A DNA stretch of 64,000 nucleotides from Acanthamoeba sp. SK_2022b. Its lineage: Eukaryota > Discosea > Longamoebia > Acanthamoebidae. Where the stretch lies: the NCBI GenBank assembly GCA_027943245.1, contig JANDJZ010001746.1, positions 310,001 through 374,000 of the forward strand, in the 5' to 3' direction. Below the pieces are notes generated by a model, which saw nothing but the letters and a program-made list of their open reading frames with translations, did not search any database and was not told the origin of the DNA. Numbering within the stretch: the first letter of the stretch is position 1; every line of letters begins with the position of its first letter. Of this stretch, positions 1 through 8,181 are shown in pieces. The position numbers were made by a program, and so were the translations under genes.

Positions 1-41
1 GATGACTGATTAATTACCCAACGACGAAATGGAGTACTGTC

Positions 42-611
42 ATGTTGAACCTCGACCGCAATAATCTGCCCCTCCTGAGCGAAGAACTGCTCAAAAAGCA
101 ACGCACCACCCTGCTGATCATCGCCTTCCTGCTGCTGGCGGGCGGGATACTGTGCCTGGTCAATCCTTTCGCCTCCGGCGCAGCGCTGAGCATCGTGGTC
201 GGCATCCTGCTGCTGTTGAGCGGCGCCGGGCTGATTATCGCCATGATCGCTAACCGGGCACAGAATACCTGGCCGATGATCGGCGGCATTTTGCTGGGCG
301 TGGCCTACCTGATTATCGGCTATGTGTTCATCACCAGTCCGCTGGCGGGCATTCTGGCGCTGGCGGTATACCTCGCCGTGCTGTTCGCGCTTGGCGGCAT
401 CGCTCGCCTGGCAGCGGGCTACATGCGCCGCGGGCTGCCGGGCAACTGGCTGCAGTTCGTTATCGGCGTGCTCGACTTGATCATCGCCTGGATGCTGATC
501 GGCTCAGGCCCGGCGGCATCGGTCACGCTGGTGACGGCCATCGTCGGCATCGAGATGCTGGTCAGCTCCTTTGCGCTGTTCCAGGCGGCGAATCTGTTTA
601 AACGCGCCTGA
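42..611 (+). CDS. hdeD: HdeD family acid-resistance membrane protein
   Basis: A 189-residue integral membrane protein with about six hydrophobic segments packed in pairs, starting around residues 24-45 and 48-70 and ending around 165-185, and a short basic C-terminus. This length and the short loops match the HdeD/DUF308 family. E. coli HdeD is an inner-membrane protein linked to acid resistance at high cell density; its mechanism is not known. The ATG at 42 is preceded by GGAG seven bases upstream. The periplasmic chaperone genes hdeA/hdeB are not next to it here, so an acid role is family inference only. Confidence 0.85.
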   Translation: MLNLDRNNLPLLSEELLKKQRTTLLIIAFLLLAGGILCLVNPFASGAALSIVVGILLLLSGAGLIIAMIANRAQNTWPMIGGILLGVAYLIIGYVFITSPLAGILALAVYLAVLFALGGIARLAAGYMRRGLPGNWLQFVIGVLDLIIAWMLIGSGPAASVTLVTAIVGIEMLVSSFALFQAANLFKRA

Positions 612-618
612 CGCTACC

Positions 619-636
619 GGCCCGCCGCCGCGGGCC
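619..636 (+). terminator. GC-rich hairpin after hdeD
   Basis: GGCCCGC and GCGGGCC pair across a four-base loop eight bases after the hdeD stop. No T-run follows, so it may end transcription weakly or only protect the 3' end. Confidence 0.4.
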
Positions 637-746
637 TCATCGCTTTCGTTGTTTCCAGACAAAACAAGGCGATACCCCCTCTGCTTGTCCGTGGTTATCT
701 TCATCGGTAAGTGCCAATATAGGCGCAGACAAGGGAGCTGAAACCG

Positions 747-1085
747 ATGACAACCCATTCCAACCCGTTGAACTCGCGGGAAGTCTGCCTGCAATTACGC
801 CACTTCAATCAGGTAATCGGGCAACAATGCCGCAATATGGCGCGCCAAAAAACCACCTGCCCATGCTGCCTGACGGACATTGCCACCGGCTGCGACGCCG
901 GTATCAAACTATGCGGGCAACAGTTAGCCAAACCCAGCCCGCAAACCCCGTTATTCCAGCAGATTCGCAACTTGCTGCTCGATCTGCGCGCCGAAGCGAA
1001 AGGGGTTCGCCGAATCGAGACGCTTAATCGCACCAACAACGAAATATCCTGGCTGTTGCGCGAGCTGTATTTCGAGACGTTCTGA
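747..1085 (+). CDS. Small cysteine-rich protein of unknown function
   Basis: I do not recognise this 112-residue protein. It starts at an ATG with AAGGGAG ten bases upstream, a convincing ribosome binding site. It has seven cysteines (residues 14, 28, 38, 40, 41, 49, 56), with a CPCC group at 38-41, which would suit metal binding or a redox role. There is no signal peptide or membrane segment, so a cytoplasmic location is expected. The C-terminal half is predicted helical and charged. It sits alone between hdeD and a convergent GNAT gene. Confidence 0.65.
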   Translation: MTTHSNPLNSREVCLQLRHFNQVIGQQCRNMARQKTTCPCCLTDIATGCDAGIKLCGQQLAKPSPQTPLFQQIRNLLLDLRAEAKGVRRIETLNRTNNEISWLLRELYFETF

Positions 1086-1102
1086 CCCCGCCTTTGTCGG
1101 GG
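1086..1102. terminator. Short hairpin between convergent genes
   Basis: CCCCG and CGGGG pair across a seven-base loop in the 20-base gap between the stops of two convergent genes. It is weak and has no T-run. Confidence 0.25.
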
Positions 1103-1105
1103 CAG

Positions 1106-1555
1106 CTAAAGCGCCAGACTGTAGTAATGTTCTTCCTTTTCAATCTTGCCGGTAAAGCGAAAGCCGAAGGTGAGATACAGGCTTTTGGCGACGAGATTAT
1201 GTTCATCAATCATTAGCGTCACCTGCTCTATGCCGTGCAACCTAAAATCCGCGAGTATCGCGGCGAAGCTCTCACGCCCCAATCCCTGCCCCATAAACTT
1301 ATGGTCAAGCATATAGCGACACAGCTCGGCCTCATGTGGGTTATGCGGCCAGCACTTGTACATGAAAAAACCGATGAGCTCGCCGTCGCGGTAAAGCGCG
1401 CGGGGCTGGCATTCCGGAAAAAACGCCGCCTCGGAAATAGAGATGGCGTTACAGCAAATAAACGCCTCGAACACGGTGCCAACGCCGTCTTGATTCGACG
1501 TCAGTTCGCACACGTCAAACAGGTTATCGCGGTTAATCTCGCGTATTTCAATCAT
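1106..1555 (-). CDS. GNAT family N-acetyltransferase
   Basis: This protein of about 149 residues has the GNAT fold pattern: an N-terminal strand (MIEIREIN), a middle stretch with FFMYKCWPHN, the acetyl-CoA-binding turn HKFMGQGLGRES (the Q/RxxGxG/A type), and a C-terminal VAKSLYLTFGFRFTG segment. The likely donor is acetyl-CoA; the acceptor cannot be named, though the layout resembles the SpeG/diamine group. I chose the ATG at 1555. An in-frame ATG at 1594 would add 13 residues that do not fit the family and has a poorly spaced AGGG. Confidence 0.8.
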   Translation of the reverse strand: MIEIREINRDNLFDVCELTSNQDGVGTVFEAFICCNAISISEAAFFPECQPRALYRDGELIGFFMYKCWPHNPHEAELCRYMLDHKFMGQGLGRESFAAILADFRLHGIEQVTLMIDEHNLVAKSLYLTFGFRFTGKIEKEEHYYSLAL

Positions 1556-1796
1556 AACGGTATCCCAGTAGAAGTAAGCGGCGAACTCCAGCATTCACCC
1601 TGGCGCTAACCATTGCTCTGCAGTCAGCTCGCTACTTTAACGCATCGCCGCCGGCATACAACGCTCCCACTGTTCACCCCACTTTACGACCGCCGTCACA
1701 CCTCACCACCGCCAAATTGCGTTGGTTATAGAGTCGTCTACAATTCAATCGAATTACCCCCTACAACATCAGAAATTATTATTATTAGAGGTGATT

Positions 1797-2441
1797 ATGT
1801 TACAGAAACACGAAAACGTAATAAGTATGACTGTACTAAGCCCGCAAGCCACCCAACAACTGATGCCTTCGTTTTCCTCCTTGCCCCACACGCAACACGC
1901 CGACGGCAAATATCGCCTGCGCCGTTATTCGGTCGTCAAATACCTCAACCCCAACGTCGCCGAAGTGGGGCCGCGTACCTTCATGCAGTCCGATCAGATC
2001 AACCACTTCCAGGGCAACGTGGTGCGCCGCTTCGAGCCTATCGACAGCGCCGTGCTGCAGAGCGCCGGCATGGCGGAGATGTGCAACCTGTTTGCCGAAA
2101 ATAACGAACTGCCGGAGGGTGCCGAGATAGAGATCCACCAAATGCGCGTGGTCGCCATCCAGAAAGATACGCTGGTGGCGCCGGAAGGCATTCACCAGGA
2201 CGGTTTCGACCATATCGCCATGATCGCCATTCACCGGCACAACATCGTCGGCGGTGAAATCATGCTGTACGACGACAGCCACCACGATCCCTTCTTTAAA
2301 AAAGCGCTGGCAGACGGTGAGGCCGTGCTGCTGGCAGACAGCAAACTGTGGCACAACGCCACGCCGATCAACGCCGTAAGCCCGAAAGAAGAAGGCTATC
2401 TGGATCTCTTCGTCCTCACCGCGCGGGGAGAGAAAGCATGA
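1797..2441 (+). CDS. 2OG-Fe(II) dioxygenase, amino-acid hydroxylase-like
   Basis: A 214-residue enzyme of the 2OG-Fe_Oxy_2 type, the family that contains the L-isoleucine 4-hydroxylase of Bacillus thuringiensis. The iron triad is visible as H133-x-D135 in GIHQDGFDH and H186 in LWHNATP, and R210 near the C-terminus is placed to bind 2-oxoglutarate. Family members hydroxylate free aliphatic amino acids, giving succinate and CO2. The ATG at 1797 has AGAGGTG just upstream; an upstream in-frame start at 1722 has none. The stop overlaps the next gene's start (ATGA), so the two are probably translated together. The substrate cannot be read from sequence. Confidence 0.85.
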   Translation: MLQKHENVISMTVLSPQATQQLMPSFSSLPHTQHADGKYRLRRYSVVKYLNPNVAEVGPRTFMQSDQINHFQGNVVRRFEPIDSAVLQSAGMAEMCNLFAENNELPEGAEIEIHQMRVVAIQKDTLVAPEGIHQDGFDHIAMIAIHRHNIVGGEIMLYDDSHHDPFFKKALADGEAVLLADSKLWHNATPINAVSPKEEGYLDLFVLTARGEKA

Positions 2442-3670
2442 CCTTTACGCCCGAGCTCGCCCGCGCCCAGTTCAGCGCCCTGTCCCAGCACATCGACGGC
2501 AAGCCGGCGATCTTTTTCGACGGCCCCGGCGGCGCACAGGTTTCACGGGGCGTGCTGGAAAAGATGACGGACTACCTGGGGAAATACAACGCCAACCTGG
2601 GCGGCCACTACTTCTCCAGCCGAGTCACCGGCGAAGTGATGGGCCAGGCGCGAGAATCGGTGCGCGCCTTGTTAAATGCGCCTTCGCCCGACAACATCGT
2701 TTTCGGCATGAATATGACCACGCTGACTTTCCATCTCAGCCGCATCATCAGCCGCGACTGGCAAGCCGGCGATGAAGTCATCGTCACCGCGCTCGATCAC
2801 TACGCCAACGTTTCCAGCTGGCAGCAGGCCGCCGCAGACCAAGGGGCCGTGGTGCATCAGATACCGCTGGAGAGCGCCGACTGCGCATTGGACGCCGCAA
2901 AGGTGTGTGAGCGCATCAACGCCAATACCCGCCTGGTGGCGGTCAGCTACGCCTCCAACGTCACCGGCAGCATCGTCGATATCAAAACCATCGTCGAAGC
3001 TGCGCATCGGGTCGGCGCGCAGGTGTATGTCGACGCCGTGCACTATGCGCCGCATAACCTGATTGACGTGCAGGCGCTGGGCTGTGATTTCCTGGTGTGC
3101 TCCGCCTACAAGTTCTTTGGCCCGCACGTCGGCATGGCCTATATCGCGCCGCAGTGGCTGCAAAGCCTGCGGCCGTACAAAGTCGAGCCGGCCACCGATG
3201 TCGGCCCCGGCCGTTTCGAGACCGGCACGCAAAGCTTCGAGGCGCTGGCCGGCGTCGCGGCGGCGATCGACTATCTGGCGCAGTGGGGGACGCCGGGCGC
3301 GCCGTTAAGGCAGCGTTTGCAGGAGAGTTTCGCCGCCTACCACCGGCATGAAGAGGCGCTGTGCCGCCACTTTTTGCAACGGCTGCAGCAACTCGACGGC
3401 GTGCGGCTCTACGGCCATTCACAGGCGGACAGCACGCGCCGCACGCCAACCTTCGCCCTGACCTTCAGCGGCCAGACGCCTGACGCGATCGCCCGCCGCC
3501 TGGGGCAGCACAACATCTGCGCCGGCAGCGGGCATTTCTATGCGCTGGGCCTGATCCAGCAGCTGGGGTTGCAAGACGGCGGCGTGCTGCGCATCGGCAT
3601 GATGCACTACAACACCCAAGGCGAAATAGACACGCTGTTTAAGGTGATCGCCGAAGATATCCTCAGTTAA
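2438..3670 (+). CDS. Class-V PLP enzyme, cysteine desulfurase-like
   Basis: A 410-residue fold-type I PLP enzyme. The Schiff-base lysine is K225 in SAYKFFGPHVG, the cofactor-stacking histidine is H121 in LDHYANV, and D199 in VDAVHYAPH should bind the pyridine nitrogen. The SAYKFFGPH block marks the cysteine desulfurase-like (VC1184-type) subfamily, which lacks the usual active-site cysteine loop of IscS/SufS. It overlaps the dioxygenase gene by four bases. A role in cleaving or eliminating a group from the hydroxylated amino acid is inference from this coupling. No Fe-S cluster genes are near, so a housekeeping sulfur role is unlikely. Confidence 0.85.
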   Translation: MTFTPELARAQFSALSQHIDGKPAIFFDGPGGAQVSRGVLEKMTDYLGKYNANLGGHYFSSRVTGEVMGQARESVRALLNAPSPDNIVFGMNMTTLTFHLSRIISRDWQAGDEVIVTALDHYANVSSWQQAAADQGAVVHQIPLESADCALDAAKVCERINANTRLVAVSYASNVTGSIVDIKTIVEAAHRVGAQVYVDAVHYAPHNLIDVQALGCDFLVCSAYKFFGPHVGMAYIAPQWLQSLRPYKVEPATDVGPGRFETGTQSFEALAGVAAAIDYLAQWGTPGAPLRQRLQESFAAYHRHEEALCRHFLQRLQQLDGVRLYGHSQADSTRRTPTFALTFSGQTPDAIARRLGQHNICAGSGHFYALGLIQQLGLQDGGVLRIGMMHYNTQGEIDTLFKVIAEDILS

Positions 3671-3681
3671 CTCGCCACATC

Positions 3682-3707
3682 GGCCCGCTCACCTTATTGA
3701 GCGGGCC
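3682..3707 (+). terminator. Hairpin after the dioxygenase/PLP operon
   Basis: Perfect 10-bp arms GGCCCGCTCA and TGAGCGGGCC with a six-base loop, 12 bases after the stop. No T-run follows. Confidence 0.55.
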
Positions 3708-3765
3708 ATCGCGGCACGCTGGGGGTAGAATCAAGGGGATTTTATTTTAGAAATGGATTTTTACT

Positions 3766-4113
3766 TTGCGAAAATATGCAGTTATCGCCGCCGCATTGAT
3801 GATGTCTTCCTGTGCCACGCCGGAGAAATGGGAAGCGCAAACGGCAACCCCTACGCCCCTTGAAGCGGCCAGAACCCACTGCCGGCAAGAAGCCGAACAG
3901 CGCTATCCCGTGAACCTGTCTTTGCACACCAGCTCGCCGACCTTCTCCTCCATGACGATCAACGGCACGGAGATCCCCAACGCCGGTAGCGGCGCTTTCC
4001 CCTCGGACAGCAATGAAATGCGCAGAACAGAATTCGTTAATGCCTGCATGAAATTGGAAGGATGGGAAAATAAAAATAAGGTGACGGGATTATTGGCATT
4101 TTTATTTAACTAA
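3766..4113 (+). CDS. Small putative lipoprotein
   Basis: A 115-residue protein with an N-terminal lipobox: a basic start (MRKY), a short hydrophobic stretch and MMSSC, so cysteine 16 would be lipidated after signal cleavage. Residue 17 is Ala, not Asp, which favours the outer membrane under the usual sorting rule. The mature part has two further cysteines (near residues 39 and 94) that could form a disulfide. The start appears to be TTG at 3766, with a weak TGGA upstream; no better in-frame start exists. I do not recognise a family. It sits alone between two operons. Confidence 0.6.
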   Translation: MRKYAVIAAALMMSSCATPEKWEAQTATPTPLEAARTHCRQEAEQRYPVNLSLHTSSPTFSSMTINGTEIPNAGSGAFPSDSNEMRRTEFVNACMKLEGWENKNKVTGLLAFLFN

Positions 4114-4268
4114 CGGCAACACAGAATAACTCGGAATTACCGCGCTCAGGCAGCGGTAATTCCGCCTTATTAACCGGCACCGACAGCCTGACTATTTTGC
4201 TACGATATAACAGGTTACACCTCTCCTCCATTCAGGGCGATAATCAAACAAATGGAATAAATCAATTT

Positions 4269-6266
4269 ATGAGTGAGAAAGACACCCCCCTAAAAAAGCC
4301 GCAGAGCCATATCAACAAAGCGGTATTCTTCACCTCTGCAGTCCTCATTTTTCTTCTGGTCGCGTTCGCCGCCTTTTTCCCCGACGTCGCTGACAAGAAC
4401 TTCAAGCTTCTGCAGCAACAAATTTTCACCAACGCCAGCTGGTTTTATATTTTGGCCGTGGCGCTGATTTTGCTCAGCGTGACGTTTCTGGGGCTTTCCC
4501 GCTACGGCGACATCAAACTTGGCCCCGATCATGCGCAACCCGATTTTCGCTACCACTCATGGTTTGCCATGCTGTTTTCAGCGGGGATGGGCATCGGCCT
4601 GATGTTCTTCGGCGTGGCAGAACCGGTTATGCACTATCTCTCGCCACCGGTCGGCACGCCCGAGAGCGTCGAGGCGGCCAAACAGGCCATGCGCCTGACC
4701 TTTTTCCACTGGGGGCTGCACGCCTGGGCGATCTACGCCATCGTGGCGTTGATTCTGGCCTTCTTCAGCTATCGGCATGGCCTGCCGTTGACTCTGCGCT
4801 CTGCGCTTTATCCGATCATCGGCGAACGTATTTATGGCCCTATCGGCCATGCCGTCGATATCTTCGCCGTCATCGGCACCGTATTCGGGGTCGCAACCTC
4901 GCTGGGTTATGGCGTGTTGCAGGTCAACGCCGGGCTTAACCACCTGTTTGGCGTGCCGATCAACGAAACCGTTCAGGTGATCTTGATCGTGGTGATTACC
5001 GGGCTGGCCACCATTTCCGTGGTTTCAGGGCTGGAGAAAGGCATACGCTTTCTGTCAGAGCTGAACCTTGGCCTGGCGCTGTTGCTCCTGGCCCTGGTCT
5101 TGCTGTTGGGGCCAACCGTCCTGCTGTTGAAATCCTTTGTGGAAAATACCGGCGGCTATCTGTCCGAGCTGGTCAGCAAGACGTTCAATCTGTATGCCTA
5201 CGAGCCAAAATCCAGCAACTGGTTAGGCGGATGGACGCTGCTCTACTGGGGGTGGTGGCTCTCCTGGTCGCCTTTCGTCGGTATGTTCATCGCTCGGGTT
5301 TCCCGCGGCCGAACCATCCGCGAATTTGTCACGGGCGTGCTGTTCGTCCCGGCAGGCTTCACCCTCATGTGGATGACGGTGTTCGGCAACAGCGCCATTT
5401 ACCTCATCATGGAACAGGGCGCGACAGACCTCGCCACTACGGTACAGCAAGATGTGGCGTTGGCGTTGTTTAACTTCCTGGAGCATTTCCCGTTCTCCAG
5501 CGTGCTTTCGTTTATCGCCATGGCGATGGTGATCGTCTTTTTTGTCACGTCCGCCGATTCCGGCGCCATGGTCGTAGATACGCTGGCTTCGGGCGGCTCC
5601 AGCAACACGCCGGTTTGGCAACGCATTTTCTGGGCGTCGCTGATGGGCATCGTCGCCATCGCCTTGCTGATCGCCGGGGGGCTCAGCGCGCTGCAAACCG
5701 TCACCATCGCCAGCGCATTGCCGTTCTCGGCCATCTTGCTGATATCCATTTACGGTTTGCTTAAAGCGCTGCGCCGCGACCTGACCAAGCGCGACAGCCA
5801 AAATATGGCCACCATCGCCCCCACCGCCGCCCGCAACCCCATTCCCTGGCAGCGCAGGCTGCGCAATATCGCCTATCTGCCAAAACGCTCGCTGGTTAAG
5901 CGCTTTATGGATGAGGTTATCCAACCGGCCATGACGCTGGTGCAGGAAGAGCTGAGTAAACAAAACACGCTCAGCAGCATCAACGCCACTGCGGAAGACC
6001 GCATTCGTTTCGAGGTCGATTTGGGCGATGAGCTTAACTTTATCTATGAAGTCAGACTGCGCGGCTACAGTTCGCCGACGTTCGCTCTGGCCGGGCTGGA
6101 TAACGATGAACAGCAAGCCGAGCAGCACAAGTATTATCGCGCGGAGATCTACCTGAAAGAAGGCGGCCAAAACTACGATGTCATGGGCTGGAATCAGGAG
6201 CAGTTGATCAACGATATTCTCGACCAGTACGAGAAACACCTGCATTTCTTGCATCTGGTACGCTGA
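4269..6266 (+). CDS. betT: BCCT family transporter, BetT-like
   Basis: A 665-residue betaine/choline/carnitine transporter. It has 12 hydrophobic segments in the first 510 residues, the Gly-rich AGMGIGLMFFGVAEP stretch in the third, and the family signature GWTLLYWGWWLSWSPFVGMF. A C-terminal cytoplasmic domain of about 130 residues ends in ILDQYEKHLHFLHL, as in E. coli BetT, where this tail tunes activity to osmolality. It should import choline or a related quaternary amine with a cation. The ATG at 4269 aligns with family starts; an upstream in-frame codon at 4197 would add 24 unlikely residues. The bet oxidation genes are not adjacent, so the choline assignment is inferred. Confidence 0.8.
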   Translation: MSEKDTPLKKPQSHINKAVFFTSAVLIFLLVAFAAFFPDVADKNFKLLQQQIFTNASWFYILAVALILLSVTFLGLSRYGDIKLGPDHAQPDFRYHSWFAMLFSAGMGIGLMFFGVAEPVMHYLSPPVGTPESVEAAKQAMRLTFFHWGLHAWAIYAIVALILAFFSYRHGLPLTLRSALYPIIGERIYGPIGHAVDIFAVIGTVFGVATSLGYGVLQVNAGLNHLFGVPINETVQVILIVVITGLATISVVSGLEKGIRFLSELNLGLALLLLALVLLLGPTVLLLKSFVENTGGYLSELVSKTFNLYAYEPKSSNWLGGWTLLYWGWWLSWSPFVGMFIARVSRGRTIREFVTGVLFVPAGFTLMWMTVFGNSAIYLIMEQGATDLATTVQQDVALALFNFLEHFPFSSVLSFIAMAMVIVFFVTSADSGAMVVDTLASGGSSNTPVWQRIFWASLMGIVAIALLIAGGLSALQTVTIASALPFSAILLISIYGLLKALRRDLTKRDSQNMATIAPTAARNPIPWQRRLRNIAYLPKRSLVKRFMDEVIQPAMTLVQEELSKQNTLSSINATAEDRIRFEVDLGDELNFIYEVRLRGYSSPTFALAGLDNDEQQAEQHKYYRAEIYLKEGGQNYDVMGWNQEQLINDILDQYEKHLHFLHLVR

Positions 6267-6274
6267 AGGCCAAC

Positions 6275-6302
6275 ATGCCGTCCCCCGGGGCGGCATTTTT
6301 TT
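6275..6302 (+). terminator. Rho-independent terminator of betT
   Basis: ATGCCG and CGGCAT flank an inner CCCC/GGGG pairing and run straight into seven T residues, nine bases after the betT stop. Confidence 0.85.
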
Positions 6303-6433
6303 GCCCTGCTTTCTTCACCACGGCGCTGATGATGCTGATGGGATGGCGGACAACCAGTGATAACGCTTACAGGGGCAAAGGATTGGGTTGGAGTAATCTT
6401 TCGGAGAATCAGGATATTTTCAGGAGGGAGTAC

Positions 6434-6507
6434 TGGAGCGGGTGAAGGGAATCGAACCCTCGTATGCAGCTTGGGAAGCTGCCGTTCTACCATTGAACTA
6501 CACCCGC
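6434..6507 (-). tRNA. glyU: tRNA-Gly (anticodon CCC)
   Basis: On the minus strand a 74-base cloverleaf begins GCGGGTG and ends CACCCGCTCCA with the CCA encoded. The anticodon arm pairs GCAGC with GCTGC around the seven-base loop TTCCCAA, giving anticodon CCC, which reads GGG codons. The T-arm GAGGGTTCGATTCCCTT is normal. It closely resembles E. coli glyU, differing mainly by compensated pairs in the acceptor and anticodon stems. Confidence 0.96.
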
Positions 6508-6604
6508 ATCGGTGTGCGACAGGCATTATAACCGGTTATCGGCGGCGGGCAAGCGGAGATGGCGCGTAACTGTCGATGTTTTAAGCGGTTAAGTCCGGTG
6601 GGCG

Positions 6605-6635
6605 AAAAAAAACCGGCGCAGTTGCCTGCACCGGT
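6605..6635 (-). terminator. Terminator of lysS (prfB-lysS operon)
   Basis: Read on the minus strand, a 10-bp stem ACCGGTGCAG / CTGCGCCGGT (one T-G pair) closes on a GCAA tetraloop and is followed by a run of T residues, about 20 bases after the lysS stop. Confidence 0.9.
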
Positions 6636-6654
6636 GGTTTCACGCTAAACGGAA

Positions 6655-8172
6655 TTATTTCTGTGGGCGCATCGCCGGGAACAGAATCACGTCGCGGATG
6701 GTATGGCTGTTGGTGAACAGCATCACCATACGGTCGATACCGATGCCCAGACCGGCGGTCGGCGGCAGGCCGTGCTCCAGCGCGGTGACGTAGTCTTCGT
6801 CGTAGAACATCGCTTCGTCGTCGCCGGCGTCTTTGGCGTTCACCTGATCGGCAAAGCGCTGTGCCTGATCTTCGGCGTCGTTCAGCTCGGAGAAGCCGTT
6901 GCCGATTTCACGGCCGCCGATGAAGAACTCGAAGCGGTCGGTGATTTCCGGGTTAACGTCGTTGCGGCGCGCCAGCGGCGACACTTCAGCCGGGTACTCG
7001 GTGATGAAGGTCGGCTGAATCAGATGGCTTTCCGCCACTTCTTCGAAGATCTCGGTCACGACGCGGCCCAGGCCCCAGCTTTTCTCAATCTTGATGCCGA
7101 TGGATTCGGCGATGGCCACCGCTTTGCCCATGTCGGCCAGGTCAGCCAGATCGGTTTCCGGGCGGTATTTCTTGATCGCCTCGGTCATAGTCAGCTTCTC
7201 GAACGGCTTGCCGAAGTCGAACACTTCGTCGCCGTACTGTACCTGAGAGGTGCCCAGCACTTTCTCGGTCAGGGTGCGGAACAGCGTCTCGGTCAGCTCG
7301 ATCAGGTCTTTGTAATCCGCGTAAGCCATGTAGAGTTCCATCATGGTGAACTCTGGGTTGTGACGCGGAGAAACGCCTTCGTTACGGAAGTTGCGGTTGA
7401 TTTCGAACACGCGCTCAAAGCCGCCGACCACCAGACGCTTCAGATACAGTTCCGGCGCGATGCGCAGGTACATGTCGATATCCAGCGCATTGTGGTGCGT
7501 GATGAACGGACGCGCGGACGCGCCGCCCGGGATCACCTGCATCATCGGGGTTTCGACTTCCATGAAGCCGCGTTCCACCATGAAGTTGCGGATAGCCGAC
7601 ATCACCTGAGAACGCACCTTGAAGGTGTTGCGCGATTCTTCGTTGGCGATCAGGTCCAGGTAACGCTGGCGGTAACGGGTTTCCTGATCCGCCAGGCCGT
7701 GGAATTTGTCCGGCAGCGGGCGCAGCGCTTTGGTCAGCAGACGCAGCTCGGTGCAGTGGATCGACAGTTCGCCGGTCTTGGTTTTGAACAGCTTGCCGCG
7801 TGCGCCGAGGATATCGCCCAGGTCCCACTTCTTGAACTGGTCGTTGTACACGCCTTCAGCCAGATCGTCGCGCGCGACGTACAGCTGAATGCGGCCGCCC
7901 ACGTCCTGCAGCGTGACGAAGGATGCCTTGCCCATAATACGGCGGGTCATCATGCGGCCGGCGACGGTCACTTCTACGCCCAGCGCTTCCAGCTCTTCGT
8001 TGTCTTTATCGCCGTACGCGGCGTGCAGTTTGTCGGAGGTGGAGTCACGACGGAAGTCGTTCGGGAACGCAATGCCGTTCTCGCGCAGGCCGGCCAGTTT
8101 CTCGCGGCGGGACTGCAGTTCGTTATTGAGATCCAGCGCCTGATCGGCGCCCTGTACTTGTTGTTCAGACAT
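6655..8172 (-). CDS. lysS: Lysyl-tRNA synthetase, class II
   Basis: A 505-residue cytoplasmic enzyme that charges tRNA-Lys using ATP. It has the N-terminal OB-fold anticodon-binding domain (about residues 60-150) and the class II core with motif 2 ([20 protein letters not shown]) and motif 3 ([12 protein letters not shown] near residue 480). Length equals E. coli LysS. The start ATG at 8172 lies nine bases beyond the prfB stop, so lysS is co-transcribed with and downstream of prfB, as in E. coli. Confidence 0.98.
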   Translation of the reverse strand: MSEQQVQGADQALDLNNELQSRREKLAGLRENGIAFPNDFRRDSTSDKLHAAYGDKDNEELEALGVEVTVAGRMMTRRIMGKASFVTLQDVGGRIQLYVARDDLAEGVYNDQFKKWDLGDILGARGKLFKTKTGELSIHCTELRLLTKALRPLPDKFHGLADQETRYRQRYLDLIANEESRNTFKVRSQVMSAIRNFMVERGFMEVETPMMQVIPGGASARPFITHHNALDIDMYLRIAPELYLKRLVVGGFERVFEINRNFRNEGVSPRHNPEFTMMELYMAYADYKDLIELTETLFRTLTEKVLGTSQVQYGDEVFDFGKPFEKLTMTEAIKKYRPETDLADLADMGKAVAIAESIGIKIEKSWGLGRVVTEIFEEVAESHLIQPTFITEYPAEVSPLARRNDVNPEITDRFEFFIGGREIGNGFSELNDAEDQAQRFADQVNAKDAGDDEAMFYDEDYVTALEHGLPPTAGLGIGIDRMVMLFTNSHTIRDVILFPAMRPQK

Positions 8173-8181
8173 TTCTATTCC

